A DNA stretch of 64,000 bases from contig JAZARR010000213.1 of NCBI GenBank assembly GCA_037389465.1, positions 2,403,501 through 2,467,500 of the forward strand. The letters are read 5' to 3'. Source of the DNA: Baylisascaris procyonis. Its lineage: Eukaryota > Nematoda > Chromadorea > Rhabditida > Ascarididae. The translations under genes were made by a program, and so were the position numbers. The notes under the pieces are model-generated. The model saw only the letters and a list, made by a program, of their open reading frames with translations. It was not told the origin of the DNA and made no database searches. The stretch's first letter is position 1. Each line of letters opens with the position of its first letter. This document shows, piece after piece, positions 40,501 through 51,930 of the stretch.

Positions 40501-42250
40501 ACTGTCAAATTAAAAATGAACGATCCAACCCTAGCAGTTTCTTGCATTTCGATCATTTATGGGCATTTTTCGAATGGAAGAAAGGCTGCAAGAGGGGAAA
40601 AAAATCTCAGCCTCGAGATTTCCTCAGATATGAAACCAACATCCTCAAAAATATAACGGTACCAATTTTCACTCAGTTGGAAACACTCTTAAGCCTATCC
40701 TTTTTATTTTGCTTGAAATTCCGATTCTATGCTCGATGAGAGAAATTAGAGGACTATTGAGAGAAAAAAAAAACATTTCAATAACATTATTATTATCTTT
40801 CGCCTTATCTGAAAAATTCCTCATGCACTAATAAGAGCCAATCCTCTCTTATTCACCCTCTAAAGCTAGAGATAGCGCCACTATCTTCATAATAATCTCG
40901 TGCTAGGTGGATGAGGCATTTTATTTTGCACAGTGGGAATAACGAATTTATTTCATAGAGGCAAGAAAAGTTATGTGGGAATAACTAGCAATAGAAAATA
41001 GCAAAGAACGATAGCTAGCTTGCGTAAATTTCATTGTCATTCTTCTCGGCCGAAGACGAATTTGCTAACAACAGGGTTGCAAAGCTTTTTGGTCGAGAGC
41101 CAAAATGATAACCAAACGAATGTAGTCAACAATTTATTTGCGGAAACATTTCGCTTTTACAAACGCGCAACACTATAATTGAAATTTTCGTTGCAACTTA
41201 ACAATTCCATCTTTGCGTAGCGCAAAACGTTCCTCTCACTCAAAATTTCGATTTTTTTTCCCAAATAATTTTTTTCATAGCTAGATTTAACTTTTCACTA
41301 TGTAGTTGTTCATAGATTCCGTTTATAATATCACCTTTTACCGCATAAATAGCCTTACACTTGAGAAAATAATGGCTCATTTGAAAGAATTCTGAGAAGG
41401 GATCTCCATTTGAAAATTTTAGGTGGTACGTTTTTAATGTTAAAAATTATTATAGAAATGAATGAGATGAAACAGAGCAAAAATATGGCATGAAGTATTA
41501 AGGGCGAGCATCATTAGCTCAAGGTTTCGAAAATGTCGAACCCATTAACACTCATTCGTGAAATTTTCAAATTTTTGGTAAAGTTCGAAATTAACGAAGC
41601 TATTCAACATGAATATCATTTTAAATTAAGAAATCGCCATCACTTTTTTTTTTTCACGGGAAGCTGAGAAGGTGCAGTGACCGATTTCCTCATTTCAACT
41701 GCAAATGCGATTCTCTAGCATGTATTAATGAAGAGATCGCTAAATATTCGAAGTGAAAATCGCTCATTGTTGAAATTGCCCGTGTAAATTTGTAGAAAAT
41801 TCTCTTTATAAAATTTCGAAATTACAAAAAAAAATTGCATAAGTTATCGTAAAATTATCGAAATTTCCTAATTATTAAAAAACTAACAACTGAAAACCGA
41901 AAAATCAGTTGCAATTGATGGTGAGCCGGTAGAATAATTTTCATAAACAATGGGAGCAAAACTTTGCAAATAGAGTAATTGACGCATGCAGATGAAGTGT
42001 GATCACATCGTTTCTTTTTTCTTTTTTTTGGACCGAATGCTAATATGGCATCGAAGTAAATCGTTAAAGAGTTGTTGCAATTTGGAGTTTATATTATTTC
42101 ATTTAAAAAACGCTCAAATAAAATATTTACGTAACGGAAAAAAATTGATATTTGCAACTCTCAATGAAATCAACAAGTATATTTGTCAAAAAAAAAAAAA
42201 AAACGGAATGGAAGAAATTTTCCTAATTGCGTTTCGCTGCGCAGCAATTC
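34576..42250. other. Intergenic, no gene supported
   Basis: AT-rich DNA with short frames only. It contains the 20-bp palindrome at 38236, a repeated TCAAACCTTTTCAC near 36115-36165, and a 92-codon minus frame at 39204-39482 without domain or splice support. Confidence 0.5.
38236..38255. repeat. 20-bp perfect palindrome
   Basis: CATAGTACTCGAGTACTATG reads identically on both strands. It lies in otherwise featureless intergenic DNA. Confidence 0.8.
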
Positions 42251-43977
42251 TTATAGGAATGCTGCTAAAGAACAATACATCTTGAAGAATAATAAAAGAA
42301 GGAATGTGATAGCAGCAGCTGGCATAATATATGCTTTTAGATGTTTCTCATCTGACCGACCGGTTTCACCGCTTGTCGATATAAAATAAAATGCCCACAA
42401 TGGCAACACGTATTTCAACCAATCCGACCAACGACAACAATCCTCCACAAAAGAATCGTTTTGGATAACCCGACCATCGTCAAATAAGAATCCCAGCGGT
42501 GTTAATATATACATATTTTTTGGTTTCCTTAAATGTCTATGATGCGTGCTGAAGTTGTTGCCTCAACATGAAATAGAACGCAGCAAGTCATAGAGGATTG
42601 CACATTAAGAGTAACCGCTGAATCATAGCATGAGCTGTGGTAACGGTCAAATTACAAGCTTAAACATTATAATTCCATAGAACATTGTAGAGGAATCTCT
42701 GGCACTACATTATATATATATATATATATATATTTGTTCGGCATTTGATCGCATTTGTTGACAGCATTTGTTCGTTGTGATCTATTTTGATCGCAAAGCT
42801 AGAAGATAGGGATCTATCTGACTCAAATATTTTGAAAATACGACTAAAATTCGCTTAAAAGTTTCCACGAGAAAATTTTTTGAAACATAAAAAATATTCA
42901 CGAAGTATTTTTTTGTTGATTTAAGCAATGTTGTGAGCATTATTTAAATGGCATCCCTAATTTTTCATCCTTCATTAAGAAAGCGATTGTGAGCGTCGAA
43001 TCGTTAGCTTTTTATTTGTAGCTCTAAGCCGCCATCGCACTTCAATGAACATCGCCATCGATGAAATTCAAGGATATTGATAAACAAAACGATATCATCG
43101 ATAAGAGGAATATGAGAACTGTAAACGCTGCGCTGAAAGAACAGATTCAACAATATGAAGAGATGCAGAGCTTGAAAGATATCATTATTAGCAGCTGATA
43201 AAGTAATGCATACCGCTTAATGTTCGCATAAGCTTCAAGGTATCGTGCATATGTCGATTTAATTTTATTCAAATCCATCAGAAACGAACAATGACGACTT
43301 TAAAATATTTACGGTGCGATGATCATGATGAACTCTATTTCGAATGAAGAGAAGATATATTCCTGTATTATTGTCATTTCTGCATAAGTTTCAAATTTTT
43401 TTAGCTTATCAGTTTTAAGCGACTAGTATAATCAATAAATCGAGAAAAAAGCAACAAAAGAATCACGCATTCCTTCCAAAGTACATCTATCATTAGTTAT
43501 CGGAAATTCTCTGTACACCATCTTTCAAAAATACCGCTTTGTAGTGAGTGCTATTGCAGAAATTTGCGCAATATTACAAGGCCAGCTTACCCTCCAAATA
43601 CCTCGTGTTTATGTGCATATGTTACCTGAAAGATCGTTTAGGATCATGATGCCACCTACTATTGAGAAGACAATGCGATGGAAATCTAAAAAGATATTCA
43701 TCAAGTTTGTGTAAATAAGCGCCACCAATGTGGAAACAGTCACATGATACATTGCTTGCTATCGGCAAGCACATATGAACCTTTTCACTGAAAGTGGGGA
43801 ATGCAAGGGGTAAGGAGTTGAGTGATCCATCTTCTAATCTCGACACCACAGCAGAAGAAAGTTCACAAGGGGATTAAGTACATTCCTTTCACTTCAGAAC
43901 AACGTTGATAGAAATTAGTGCACGTTCTAGTGAATTTTGTACAAGTTTTCTTCGAATCTTTTTCAATGATAAAAGTT
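42251..43977 (-). CDS. Candidate partial gene C: three exons, Cys-rich with hydrophobic C-terminus, function unknown
   Basis: Three open segments join in phase: 43977-43882, 43787-43626 and 42548-42251 (stop). The acceptors TTTTTTGCAG|A, CCACTTTCAG|T and AACTTCAG|C and the donor TTTCAG|GTAACA are good; the donor of the first exon (GGAAT|GTACTT) is fair. About 184 residues result. The first part is Cys-rich (KTCTKFTRTCTNFYQRC, NVSCDCFHIGG). A His/Arg-rich piece follows (RWHHDPKRSF, THHRHLRKPK), then KAYIMPAAAITFLLLLFF near the end, which could be a tail anchor or a lipid-anchor signal. No start exon was found. It lies on the same strand downstream of gene B. I do not recognise the family, and each open segment alone could arise by chance. 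Confidence 0.3.
42711..42733. repeat. Short (TA)n microsatellite
   Basis: 23 bp of TA repeats, about 160 bp upstream (on the minus strand) of the third exon of candidate gene C. Confidence 0.9.
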
Positions 43978-44603
43978 CTGCAAAAAATATGAGCTCTTTA
44001 AAGAGAGAGAGAGGTAATAGATGGGAAAGTAGAAAAAGTTGCGGCTATCACTAAAAAATACAAAAAAAAAGAAATTTCCCACCAAATTAATAGATTAATC
44101 GAGAAATTTGAATGACAACTGTGTAAGTGTAAGAAAGTATTAAAAAACTTTAATTCTCTCAGAGACATTCGTTTTGGCATTCCTCTCATAAAGAAGCTAG
44201 TATCATAAGCTTTCAGCATTTACCAATTCGAAATGAGCGTTTCTATTCTATTTCCTCAAATCGTATTTATAAACCATCTTACGAAAGCATTTTCTCTAAG
44301 CCGAGTAGTGAAAAGTGACAATAAAATCAGCGCAAAACAAGTATAAATTTTCTTAGATATTTAAGCATTTATAATTTCATCTAAAATTCATTCATCAAGT
44401 TGAATTTAAGAGGAGGGGATAATCCAATCGTGGCGATTCACTGTCCAATGTTGAGCATTTCTCAAATTAAAGAGATAGATACACATGTAAACATATATCC
44501 ATTCAAGAAAAATGCACAAAATGGCAGAGTAACATATGGACCAGCCCTACGTTATGAATGCAGTAGTGCAGAAATGAAGATATGGTTGTATTTCAATGAG
44601 GTT

Positions 44604-44609
44604 TTTATT
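44604..44609 (-). terminator. Possible poly(A) signal of gene B
   Basis: AATAAA on the minus strand, about 215 nt after the gene B stop. Such hexamers are common by chance in AT-rich DNA, so this is a position-based suggestion. Confidence 0.35.
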
Positions 44610-44823
44610 TACTATTCTATCAGATCGTCTAATATATTTGACCAGTAAACGATACAAGGAAATTGAGAATAATGCGTAGATCAATAAAGAGCGAATGTAG
44701 AACATGTGTTCTTAGAGATCACAGATTTGTCGAGATGCATCTCGTTTGGTATCGTCGTCGTTGAAAAGCTGTTTGCCAACGAGCTTTCTCCCAATCAGTA
44801 ATACCTACAAACGTCATTTATAC

Positions 44824-45300
44824 TTAGTGAACAGTGAAGAAAAACCTTTCATGTGTTCTCTTTTTATTGCAGTAGATGTCTTTCAATAAAAAACCTTGAA
44901 TTGACACATGATATTTCAAACGTCTTGAAAAATTCATTTTCGCAAGCGTAAGAAGCGATTCTGCAATTTGATCGAAAATCTTTAATAATTTAACTTTTGA
45001 AGCAACCTGATCAGCATGTCGTGCCACTAAAAGTCGTTGGCGTTTCCTGGCTCGCCTCAATCGACGTGACTCAAAAGCAGATTTCAAAACGACGAAAACG
45101 AATGAGTTAGTTGCCGAATTTAGCAGTACAAGTAATGTCGCTATTCTAGGAAGAAGATGAGTTGTAGGCTGAACGACGAGTGAAGGTAATCCAGCGTTCA
45201 CAGATGACCATATGGGTAATCCAGAAGGCTGCCAAATTTCTAGCAACGTTGGCCAGCATCGAAGCACCATAAACTTGCCCAATAGAAGAATCGAAATCGT
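44824..45300 (-). CDS. Gene B exon 4 (TM6, TM7, C-tail, stop)
   Basis: The acceptor is CTTTTTCCAG|ACG. TM6 starts TISILLLGKFMVLRCWP, so the CWxP toggle region is kept as CWPT. TM7 is ATLLVLLNSATNSFVFVVL, followed by helix 8 (KSAFESRRLRRARKRQ) and a C-tail of about 80 residues. A TTTATT at 44604-44609 (AATAAA on the coding strand) about 215 nt past the stop could be the poly(A) signal. Confidence 0.92.
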   Translation of the reverse strand, partial: TISILLLGKFMVLRCWPTLLEIWQPSGLPIWSSVNAGLPSLVVQPTTHLLPRIATLLVLLNSATNSFVFVVLKSAFESRRLRRARKRQRLLVARHADQVASKVKLLKIFDQIAESLLTLAKMNFSRRLKYHVSIQGFLLKDIYCNKKRTHERFFFTVH

Positions 45301-48300
45301 CTGGAAAAAGTTGTATCACTTAGAAAAGTTATTCACTGAAATCTTTGAGCACTGTTTTCTTGGTAAGTAATTTCTTTCACATATCCTGAAGAAGGCCACA
45401 ACTTTATAGCCAAGAAGGCTACCTATAATGTTGAAGAAAGGATAAAGACATGATTAGCTGACAAGCATCATTTCTCAAAACATAGGGACAGCAGATTTGG
45501 AGGCAAATCTAATAAGCTTTCATATACAATCACTATGCGACCTTAAATAAACCCTTCCTCTCCATCATGGAATTCTACATTGACCTGTGTTCACATTCCA
45601 GGAACCTTTCATTTCGAAGTGAAGAAAAATTTAGCCATTTGTAGAAATTAAAGTCCCGATGAAACCACTTTTGAAAAATTTTGAACTTTTCATAACCCTC
45701 AGAAGCTTTATTTGAGCCTACCTACGGTAGTGGGAAAGTTTGAAGACTTTTTAATATCTCCGTGACTATAAGAATATATCAGTGAGTCATCATGCTATTG
45801 TTTGGAAGGTTTTTTGGTGATTATGCAGCCTCGTTATATTGACAGATGAATTTTTGCAACCTTGTTGGATGGAAATTTTTCACTTAGGCATCGCGTATAC
45901 AAGATGTTTAGGCCATTTTGCTGACACGAATAACATCTATACATTTGAAAGCTCGAGGCAGCAAAGATTTTCGATTACAGAATATGTACTAATACTCGTT
46001 TATGAAATTGTTTACATCAGTGTTATCATACCCCGCAGTTTTTGCGATCTCTTACTGTGGATTGTGGCTATTAATTTCGACTTTTTCAGCCAACTTGCAA
46101 ACTGAAAACTCATCACTCAAATATGTTATTAGGCTAGTATTCATAGTTTATCATGAGCGTAATAACGCTTAAAAGAGCGTAATTCGCCAAATTTTCGCAC
46201 TTTTAAGGGCATTTAAGCAGCAAAGTGCATTTTTGGTTGTGCTAGAATTGGAGTGAAATTGCATGCCCTGAATAGTTTTTTTTTTTTTATTAAATTTTCA
46301 AAAGTTTTCTTTGCAACGATTCAAACTTTCATCAAGCGTTCTTGTATGAGTACAAGAAATTAGTGTCATACTCAATGCTAAAAATCCCCATCGAGCTAGA
46401 ATGCGTAACATAGATACTCTTTCACTTTCTCCGTGAAAATTATCGTGTCACAACTACCGCCCCTTCATCCCTTCGCTAGATCCTGATTATACCACAGTCA
46501 GATATACTATTTCATAGAGTTCCGGCACGAAATTCTTGCATTAACGTGACATTGCTGTTGAAATCTCACAATGCGTCCATCCCTCAAAGGGATGACAATA
46601 TCGTGAAGATGCATCAAACGTTATGACTTTAAAATAAAAAAAAAACTTCTTCCAACGAGACAACTGTTGTGACTGATGAATATGTAGAAAAGATTACATT
46701 TTCGACAATCATATGTAGCCATTAAGAATAGCTGAAATCTTGATTCTTCACTTATAAGAGAGACTAGGCATAAATAGGTATAGCCACTTGTTAATAGCAG
46801 TGCAATTACGAGATGAAATGAACTCCGCTATATAGCAACAATAAATAAAATAGCGTTTCATAAATATTTAATGAGTTGAATGAATAACCTGTAGTGAGCA
46901 TGCTTTCTCTCGATCAGAATCACGTAGTGAGAATAACTTCTGCTCAAGCAATATTATAGAACGTCTTTGAAGTGATCGCCGATATTCGCTTAATGTCGCA
47001 AATGTTAACGGAGCGATAATAATAAACGGTCCAAATGTTTTCAACAATGTCATCAATAGTAATCGAAATGCGTATCTATATAATGGATCTTGTAGAATTT
47101 CCGTTTCCTCCACCTGAAATTTATTTCACCAAAAAAGTAATATCATATAGGCGAGCTTTTCAACTTAAGTTAAATAGTGCGTTATCGCTTTTCTTACTTT
47201 TGAGGAAACAAAAAATCGATTCATTCGTTACTCCTAAAACATTATCTTTTTTTCTATGCGTATATTTGTCCTTGAAAATTCATTGAGCACTTTCTAGTTG
47301 GTAATTAGCGATTAAATATTATTGAAGAATGGAAGAAGAAGAGTAGGATAGATAAAGCAATTGTAAACTAAGGGAATACCTTGTGAATGAATCTCCAGCA
47401 GTGCTCCCTTGAGAAAACCAATGATCATAATTCTATGTTAGATTAATTGAAGAATAAAGATAGTTGTGATTATGAAGGTAATTCACGTCTCTTTAGCGAT
47501 ACAGTGAAGCATCTACATGATTCAATATCGCATGACTAGTTGTATTTATAACAAGTAAGGCAAAAACAATAAATTGCGCAGAGTATCATTTGGTGAATGG
47601 TCCTTTCCATTGCCACGAAAATGTTTTTTAGGTTTTGTTGCCTTTTTCTACTTTTAGTGCAAGGTTTAGGCGCATCATCTTCTTTATATCTCATCAATTG
47701 TACATTCCGAATCGTGCAAGTGAGTTGCCAATTCGAATTATGCAACAAAGTTGCGTATTTCAAATCACGTACCTGAAATGTGTATTTGGAGTCACGTAAA
47801 CAGGGGACCGTTCGATATTCGAACGATGCGGGTATGCTAACAATTGCTGCAAGAAGGACGATGAGGAGTGGAGTACGCGCCATCGAAATTGCTGATCGAA
47901 TATTTGAGGATCGACGATGTCGTTTTCGAATCGACAACCTATCGCCACTACCAAATGAGTTCCACGGACGTGTTACGGCAACGAAGCGACGAGCCGTAAC
48001 TTCGATAAGCATCCAAGTCTACAAAAAAACGCAATATTCAGCCTTTTATCGCTTTTGGGAAAGTTAATTTTCACTTGATGAAGAAGCTCTCCTTTTTTCC
48101 ACTCAAAGATTTTCCTCAACCTTAATTCTTTCAAATCCTTTTCAGATCATAGACAAGAATTCTTTTATCGATAAAAAAGAACATTTTACACTTATGCTGC
48201 TCCTCATTCTAATCATTTGATTATAACTAAGTGGAATTTTTTGAAGCTGAAAATGGTTCCATTTTAGAATTTTTAAAAGAATTGCGCCAAATTTTATGAA

Positions 48301-51300
48301 AATATTACCATTCGAATTTTTAGCAAAGAGTTTGAGAATTGAAATTTAATAGTTATTTGTGGAAGAAAAAAGAAAAAAAGATATAATCTATGAGAAATAT
48401 TGAGGGTCATGTTTCCTTTATGACGCGCTAAGCTTTTACAGTTAATTACTGTACCAAAAAAAAGCAGTCAGCGAACCGGAAAATTTATTTATACGTTATG
48501 AATGTCTTTTTTTTTTACATCAGTGGACATTTCTAGATTGCGGCAATCGAGGTAAATGAAGCAAAAACAGTTGCAATCCTCAGAAAATTGCGGGTATCTC
48601 ATAATATTGATCCATAATTGTAATCATTTTATACGTCATCCTCTAAAGTGAACATAACTAAGGGATTCATCTGTTAGGTGACTGGCTTCGCAAATGCACA
48701 AATCACCTCACAAGTGATTGCTTCATGTTATGGTGATTATGAATTAGCATTGTGATTCATTTATAATCGGCATAAAATATCACTGTTTTCTCCATTTGAA
48801 TATTCAATGGCCAACTCTTAGGAAACTAATTTAGTGTCATAATGCATATAATTTCATAGATATAAATGGAAACAACTAGAAATCGGCAATATGGAGAATT
48901 GAAGTTAAGCTGTTGTAAGAATATTACGTATTGTTTGACGGATGGAAAATTCAATTTTTTTTAATGATTTTTTGAATATTTTCCTCAAAATATGTTATTA
49001 ATTTCAGAAATATTTGTCAATTAAATAGGCTGAAATTGAGTTATTTTATGGAAAGTTTGTTTTTCTTTTAAATATAACACATCATATTCAAATATGAGGA
49101 ACGGAAATATTCGATTGCTGATTTAAAAAAAAAAAAAATCTGCTGCTATCATATAGCTAAGTAACTTCTCTACAATAATGTATTTCTTTCTTAAGTGCAA
49201 CTTTTTCGTTGGTGATGCTAAATGCTCGTTTCTTTAGACATCAATTTATCGTCCATTAGGCCAGAAGTAATTTGAGGGATAATCGATGAATATTTTACCA
49301 TCTTTTGCATAAAGTTCACTTTAAGGACATCTGCAAACACTTTAAAAAACACCCCTTGTAGATCCGGTGCGCATCTTAATTCTATGCTTATTTTTGCAGC
49401 GATTGTTTTTGTCTCTCTGAACGAAAACAAACTCAAAGCGAAAGTTTTCCTAAGACACAATGACCATAATCGTTGAATAAGCCGTTAGGGCTTCTCGTCT
49501 ACCAAGTTTTTAAGGAATAAAACATAATTTGCTCATGATCTAGGTAGTGAGCTGAAAATTTAACTCAAGCCCTAGCGAGGTTAAGTTCCTGTACAGGCTC
49601 AGAGATACTAAATTATGGTTTTAAGGAAGTTTTCAATGTTTAGCGATCCTGAAAATAAAAGCAGAAATTTGTTAAACGTGGAATGCCCTTATGTATGTTA
49701 TGTACAACGATTGGCTTCCACAAGTTTTAATGCCAGCTAGTCGGATGTATTCGGACTTTACATATGGATCCAAAAGAAGAGGGTTCGAATCGGCTAGCGC
49801 TATCTTTTATTTTTTTCATTATTTCAAATTTTCGTATCAGTGCACTGCATTTGAATGAACGGTCAATATGTTTTTTTTATTTTTGTTTATTTTCAAGTAG
49901 CATTTTTTTTTTTGGTTTCAATTTTTCCATCGAAAAGTCGAAGAGGTTATAAGAGATGCAATCAATGTGCAAGTAAATCAGTGGAATGCTCGCTTAACTC
50001 CTTTATTCTTTGGTTACTTTAATGCATTTTTTAGAATGCTTCTTGGCAAATGCATTTAAAGAGTTATTTTAACGTATCATCTCAATTTTGATGAGAATTG
50101 GCTCTACAATTCGTTTATTGAATAGATTAATTATTATTTGATATGAAAGAACATGAAATGAAATGATAAACGAAGTACTTCCGTTTCGATGAAGTTTGAT
50201 ACGTGCAAATGAAAGCATTTTTCTAAAAGATCCAAAAAGAATTTCACGGTGATAGACGTATAATGTGAGTGCAATTAATGCAATTACAGTTTTACTGCAA
50301 TGTTCGCAATTTCAGCAACTCAAAGAGCTATCAATCCACAAAATTGCATTCTTTTTCACAATTACTCTTTAATACACATTGATGTTAAGCGCTCATCTAT
50401 GCATAGAATAAATAAATTATATTTAGTACTTAGTGAAATTTAGTTTCATACTATAGCAGTTCAATTAATACAAACTACAAATGAAGACAAGTTCACTTTT
50501 CAAATCACATATGAGAATACTAGATGGTAGGTTTTAAAAAAAAAGTTTTTCAAGATCATTGAATTCATCACGAAACGGATATTTTAGACAATTTGGGGAT
50601 GCTTTTGAAGATCTGATCTTATTTTTTCAATCAAGATCAAAATCTTTCAATGAAACAAGCACCTTAGCTTACTTGATGAAATTAAAAATAATGAATATAG
50701 AGCGACAAAAAATCCTCGTAATTTTCTAATCAAAGATTGCCTAGTCGATGAACGCTAGGATAATCTCGTAAAAAGAATAATACTGCCGATAGGCGATGTT
50801 GCGTGTAGAAAAATCCGAACGCCGAATAGAACATTTTACTGAATGTTTCATCTATGATGTATTGCCACGTGATGCCTACAGTTTGTCGACATATAATATC
50901 GCCGATAAAGTATTTTCACTATCTCTCCCTCTTCATATCTTTTGCTCCTTATCGAAGGATCCTTTCAGTAGTGAAAAGTGATACTTTTGTAGATATGAAC
51001 GTCCATCGAAAAAGGTAGATAAATCGGCCAATGAAACCTTTAAAAGTTATTTGTAAAATCTCTCTAATAAACTATTCATTTTTACTGCCGAAAGTACAGC
51101 AGAATGATAGATATCGATCAAAGGAAGATTTTTTAAACTCTAGCATGTGATAAAATAGCGGCAACAATATGACAAAGAGTTAAAAAGTTAGTGACATTGA
51201 AATTTCACGTCATAGTTATAGTGCCTATTAAAGCTCGAGAATCACTCTCAATATTTCTCATCTGAAAACTGAGAAAGTAATTAATACTTCCTTATTCTGA

Positions 51301-51926
51301 GAGAATAGTTTATTGGTATAGATAATGATGAAATTTATAGTTTATTGATAGATCAAAGGAAGATTTTTTTTTTAATGACCTATGTAACGAGCGAGTTAAA
51401 AATCCCGCTTCATATACAAATTTTTAGGCGCTCTTAATTATGGAAAACTGCCTTCGTGGTTCCCCCGACCAATGCGGGTCTTGGCAAAGGGTCTACTCCA
51501 TAACATCCATGACATCTTTCCATGACAACTTCAGCGTGCTCCCACTTGAAAGCACTTAGCAATGAATATTAGCTGAGGAAATTATATTGCTCCTACCGCA
51601 GTTATGTATGAGAAGACGACAAGTCCATTGAGCGAAGCTGCAAGGCTATTGAATTGCTCGAAATCCGAATACAACAACCTAGCATTGGAGGCGAGTGAAT
51701 GATGAACGAACGAAGTAATCAATAGCGCTATATCCCAAATAGCGAGTGAAGTAAGCGAAACAACCATCGAACTGTTGATATGTGTCTTGAGCAGAACCAG
51801 CGTACTGTAAGTGTTGCCAACAACGCCCACCACTACGACCACCGTTGTGATTGGACCATCAACAGTGTCCGCTAAAACGCTTACCTCAGCGTTTGTACAG
51901 TTTGGCAAATGGCCAGCGTTTGCCAT
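44824..51926 (-). CDS. Gene B: rhodopsin-class peptide-type GPCR, four exons, 425 aa
   Basis: This is a complete seven-TM receptor. The exons are 51926-51597, 48018-47773, 47113-46889 and 45300-44824 (330+246+225+477 bp), and every junction is phase 0. TM1 has VVGNTYSTLVLL, TM2 has SLAIWDIALL (Asp 2.50), and TM3 ends TWMLIEVTARRFVAVTRPW. TM4 is followed by a loop-2 Cys (TVPCLRD). TM5 is FRLLLMTLLKTFGPFIII, TM6 holds the CWP motif (VLRCWPTLLEIW), and TM7 has LLNSATNSFVFVVL, in which NPxxY is NSFVF. The N-terminus has one NxT/S-type site (NCT). The C-terminal tail is long and basic. The family is most like nematode neuropeptide/FMRFamide receptors (established family features; the exact subfamily is inference). 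The acidic residue of DRY is missing, and there is no Cys at the usual TM3 position. Confidence 0.92.
46889..47113 (-). CDS. Gene B exon 3 (TM5 and loop 3)
   Basis: The acceptor is ATAAATTTCAG|GTG and the donor CTACAG|GTTATT; the exon is 75 codons. TM5 is FRLLLMTLLKTFGPFIIIA. It is followed by a charged third intracellular loop (EYRRSLQRRS, LRDSDREKA). Confidence 0.9.
47773..48018 (-). CDS. Gene B exon 2 (TM3 end, loop 2, TM4)
   Basis: The acceptor is TTTTTTTGTAG|ACT and the donor ATTTCAG|GTACGT; the exon is 82 codons, phase 0 at both ends. It reads TWMLIEVTARRFVAVTRPW, then a long basic second intracellular loop (SIRKRHRRSS) and TM4 (TPLLIVLLAAIVSIPASF). Confidence 0.92.
51597..51926 (-). 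CDS. Gene B exon 1 (N-terminus, TM1, TM2, most of TM3)
   Basis: The start is fixed by the sequence. A T20-type acceptor TTTTTGCAG|TTGA precedes the ATG by 4 nt, and the TGA directly before the ATG is in frame, so no coding exon can join upstream in this frame. The donor is ACTGCG|GTAGGA after 110 codons. An internal GAG|GTAAGC at about codon 15 looks like a donor, but the frame must run on through it to reach TM1. Confidence 0.9.
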
Positions 51927-51930
51927 TCAA

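Noticed and set aside
41855..41889. Possible terminal exon for candidate gene C
   Set aside because: With the correct phase it reads Ile-Cys-stop at once; the hydrophobic reading needs a different phase.
47780..48067. 95-codon plus-strand frame
   Set aside because: It is the antisense shadow of gene B exon 2, whose minus-strand frame encodes the TM3-TM4 region.
49740..49800. GGTTCGAATC, resembling a tRNA B box
   Set aside because: The T-stem does not pair, and no A box, anticodon arm or acceptor stem could be built around it.
51112..51375. Direct repeat GATCAAAGGAAGATTTTTT, copies 235 bp apart
   Set aside because: It is short and partly homopolymeric, and no element with matching ends lies between the copies.
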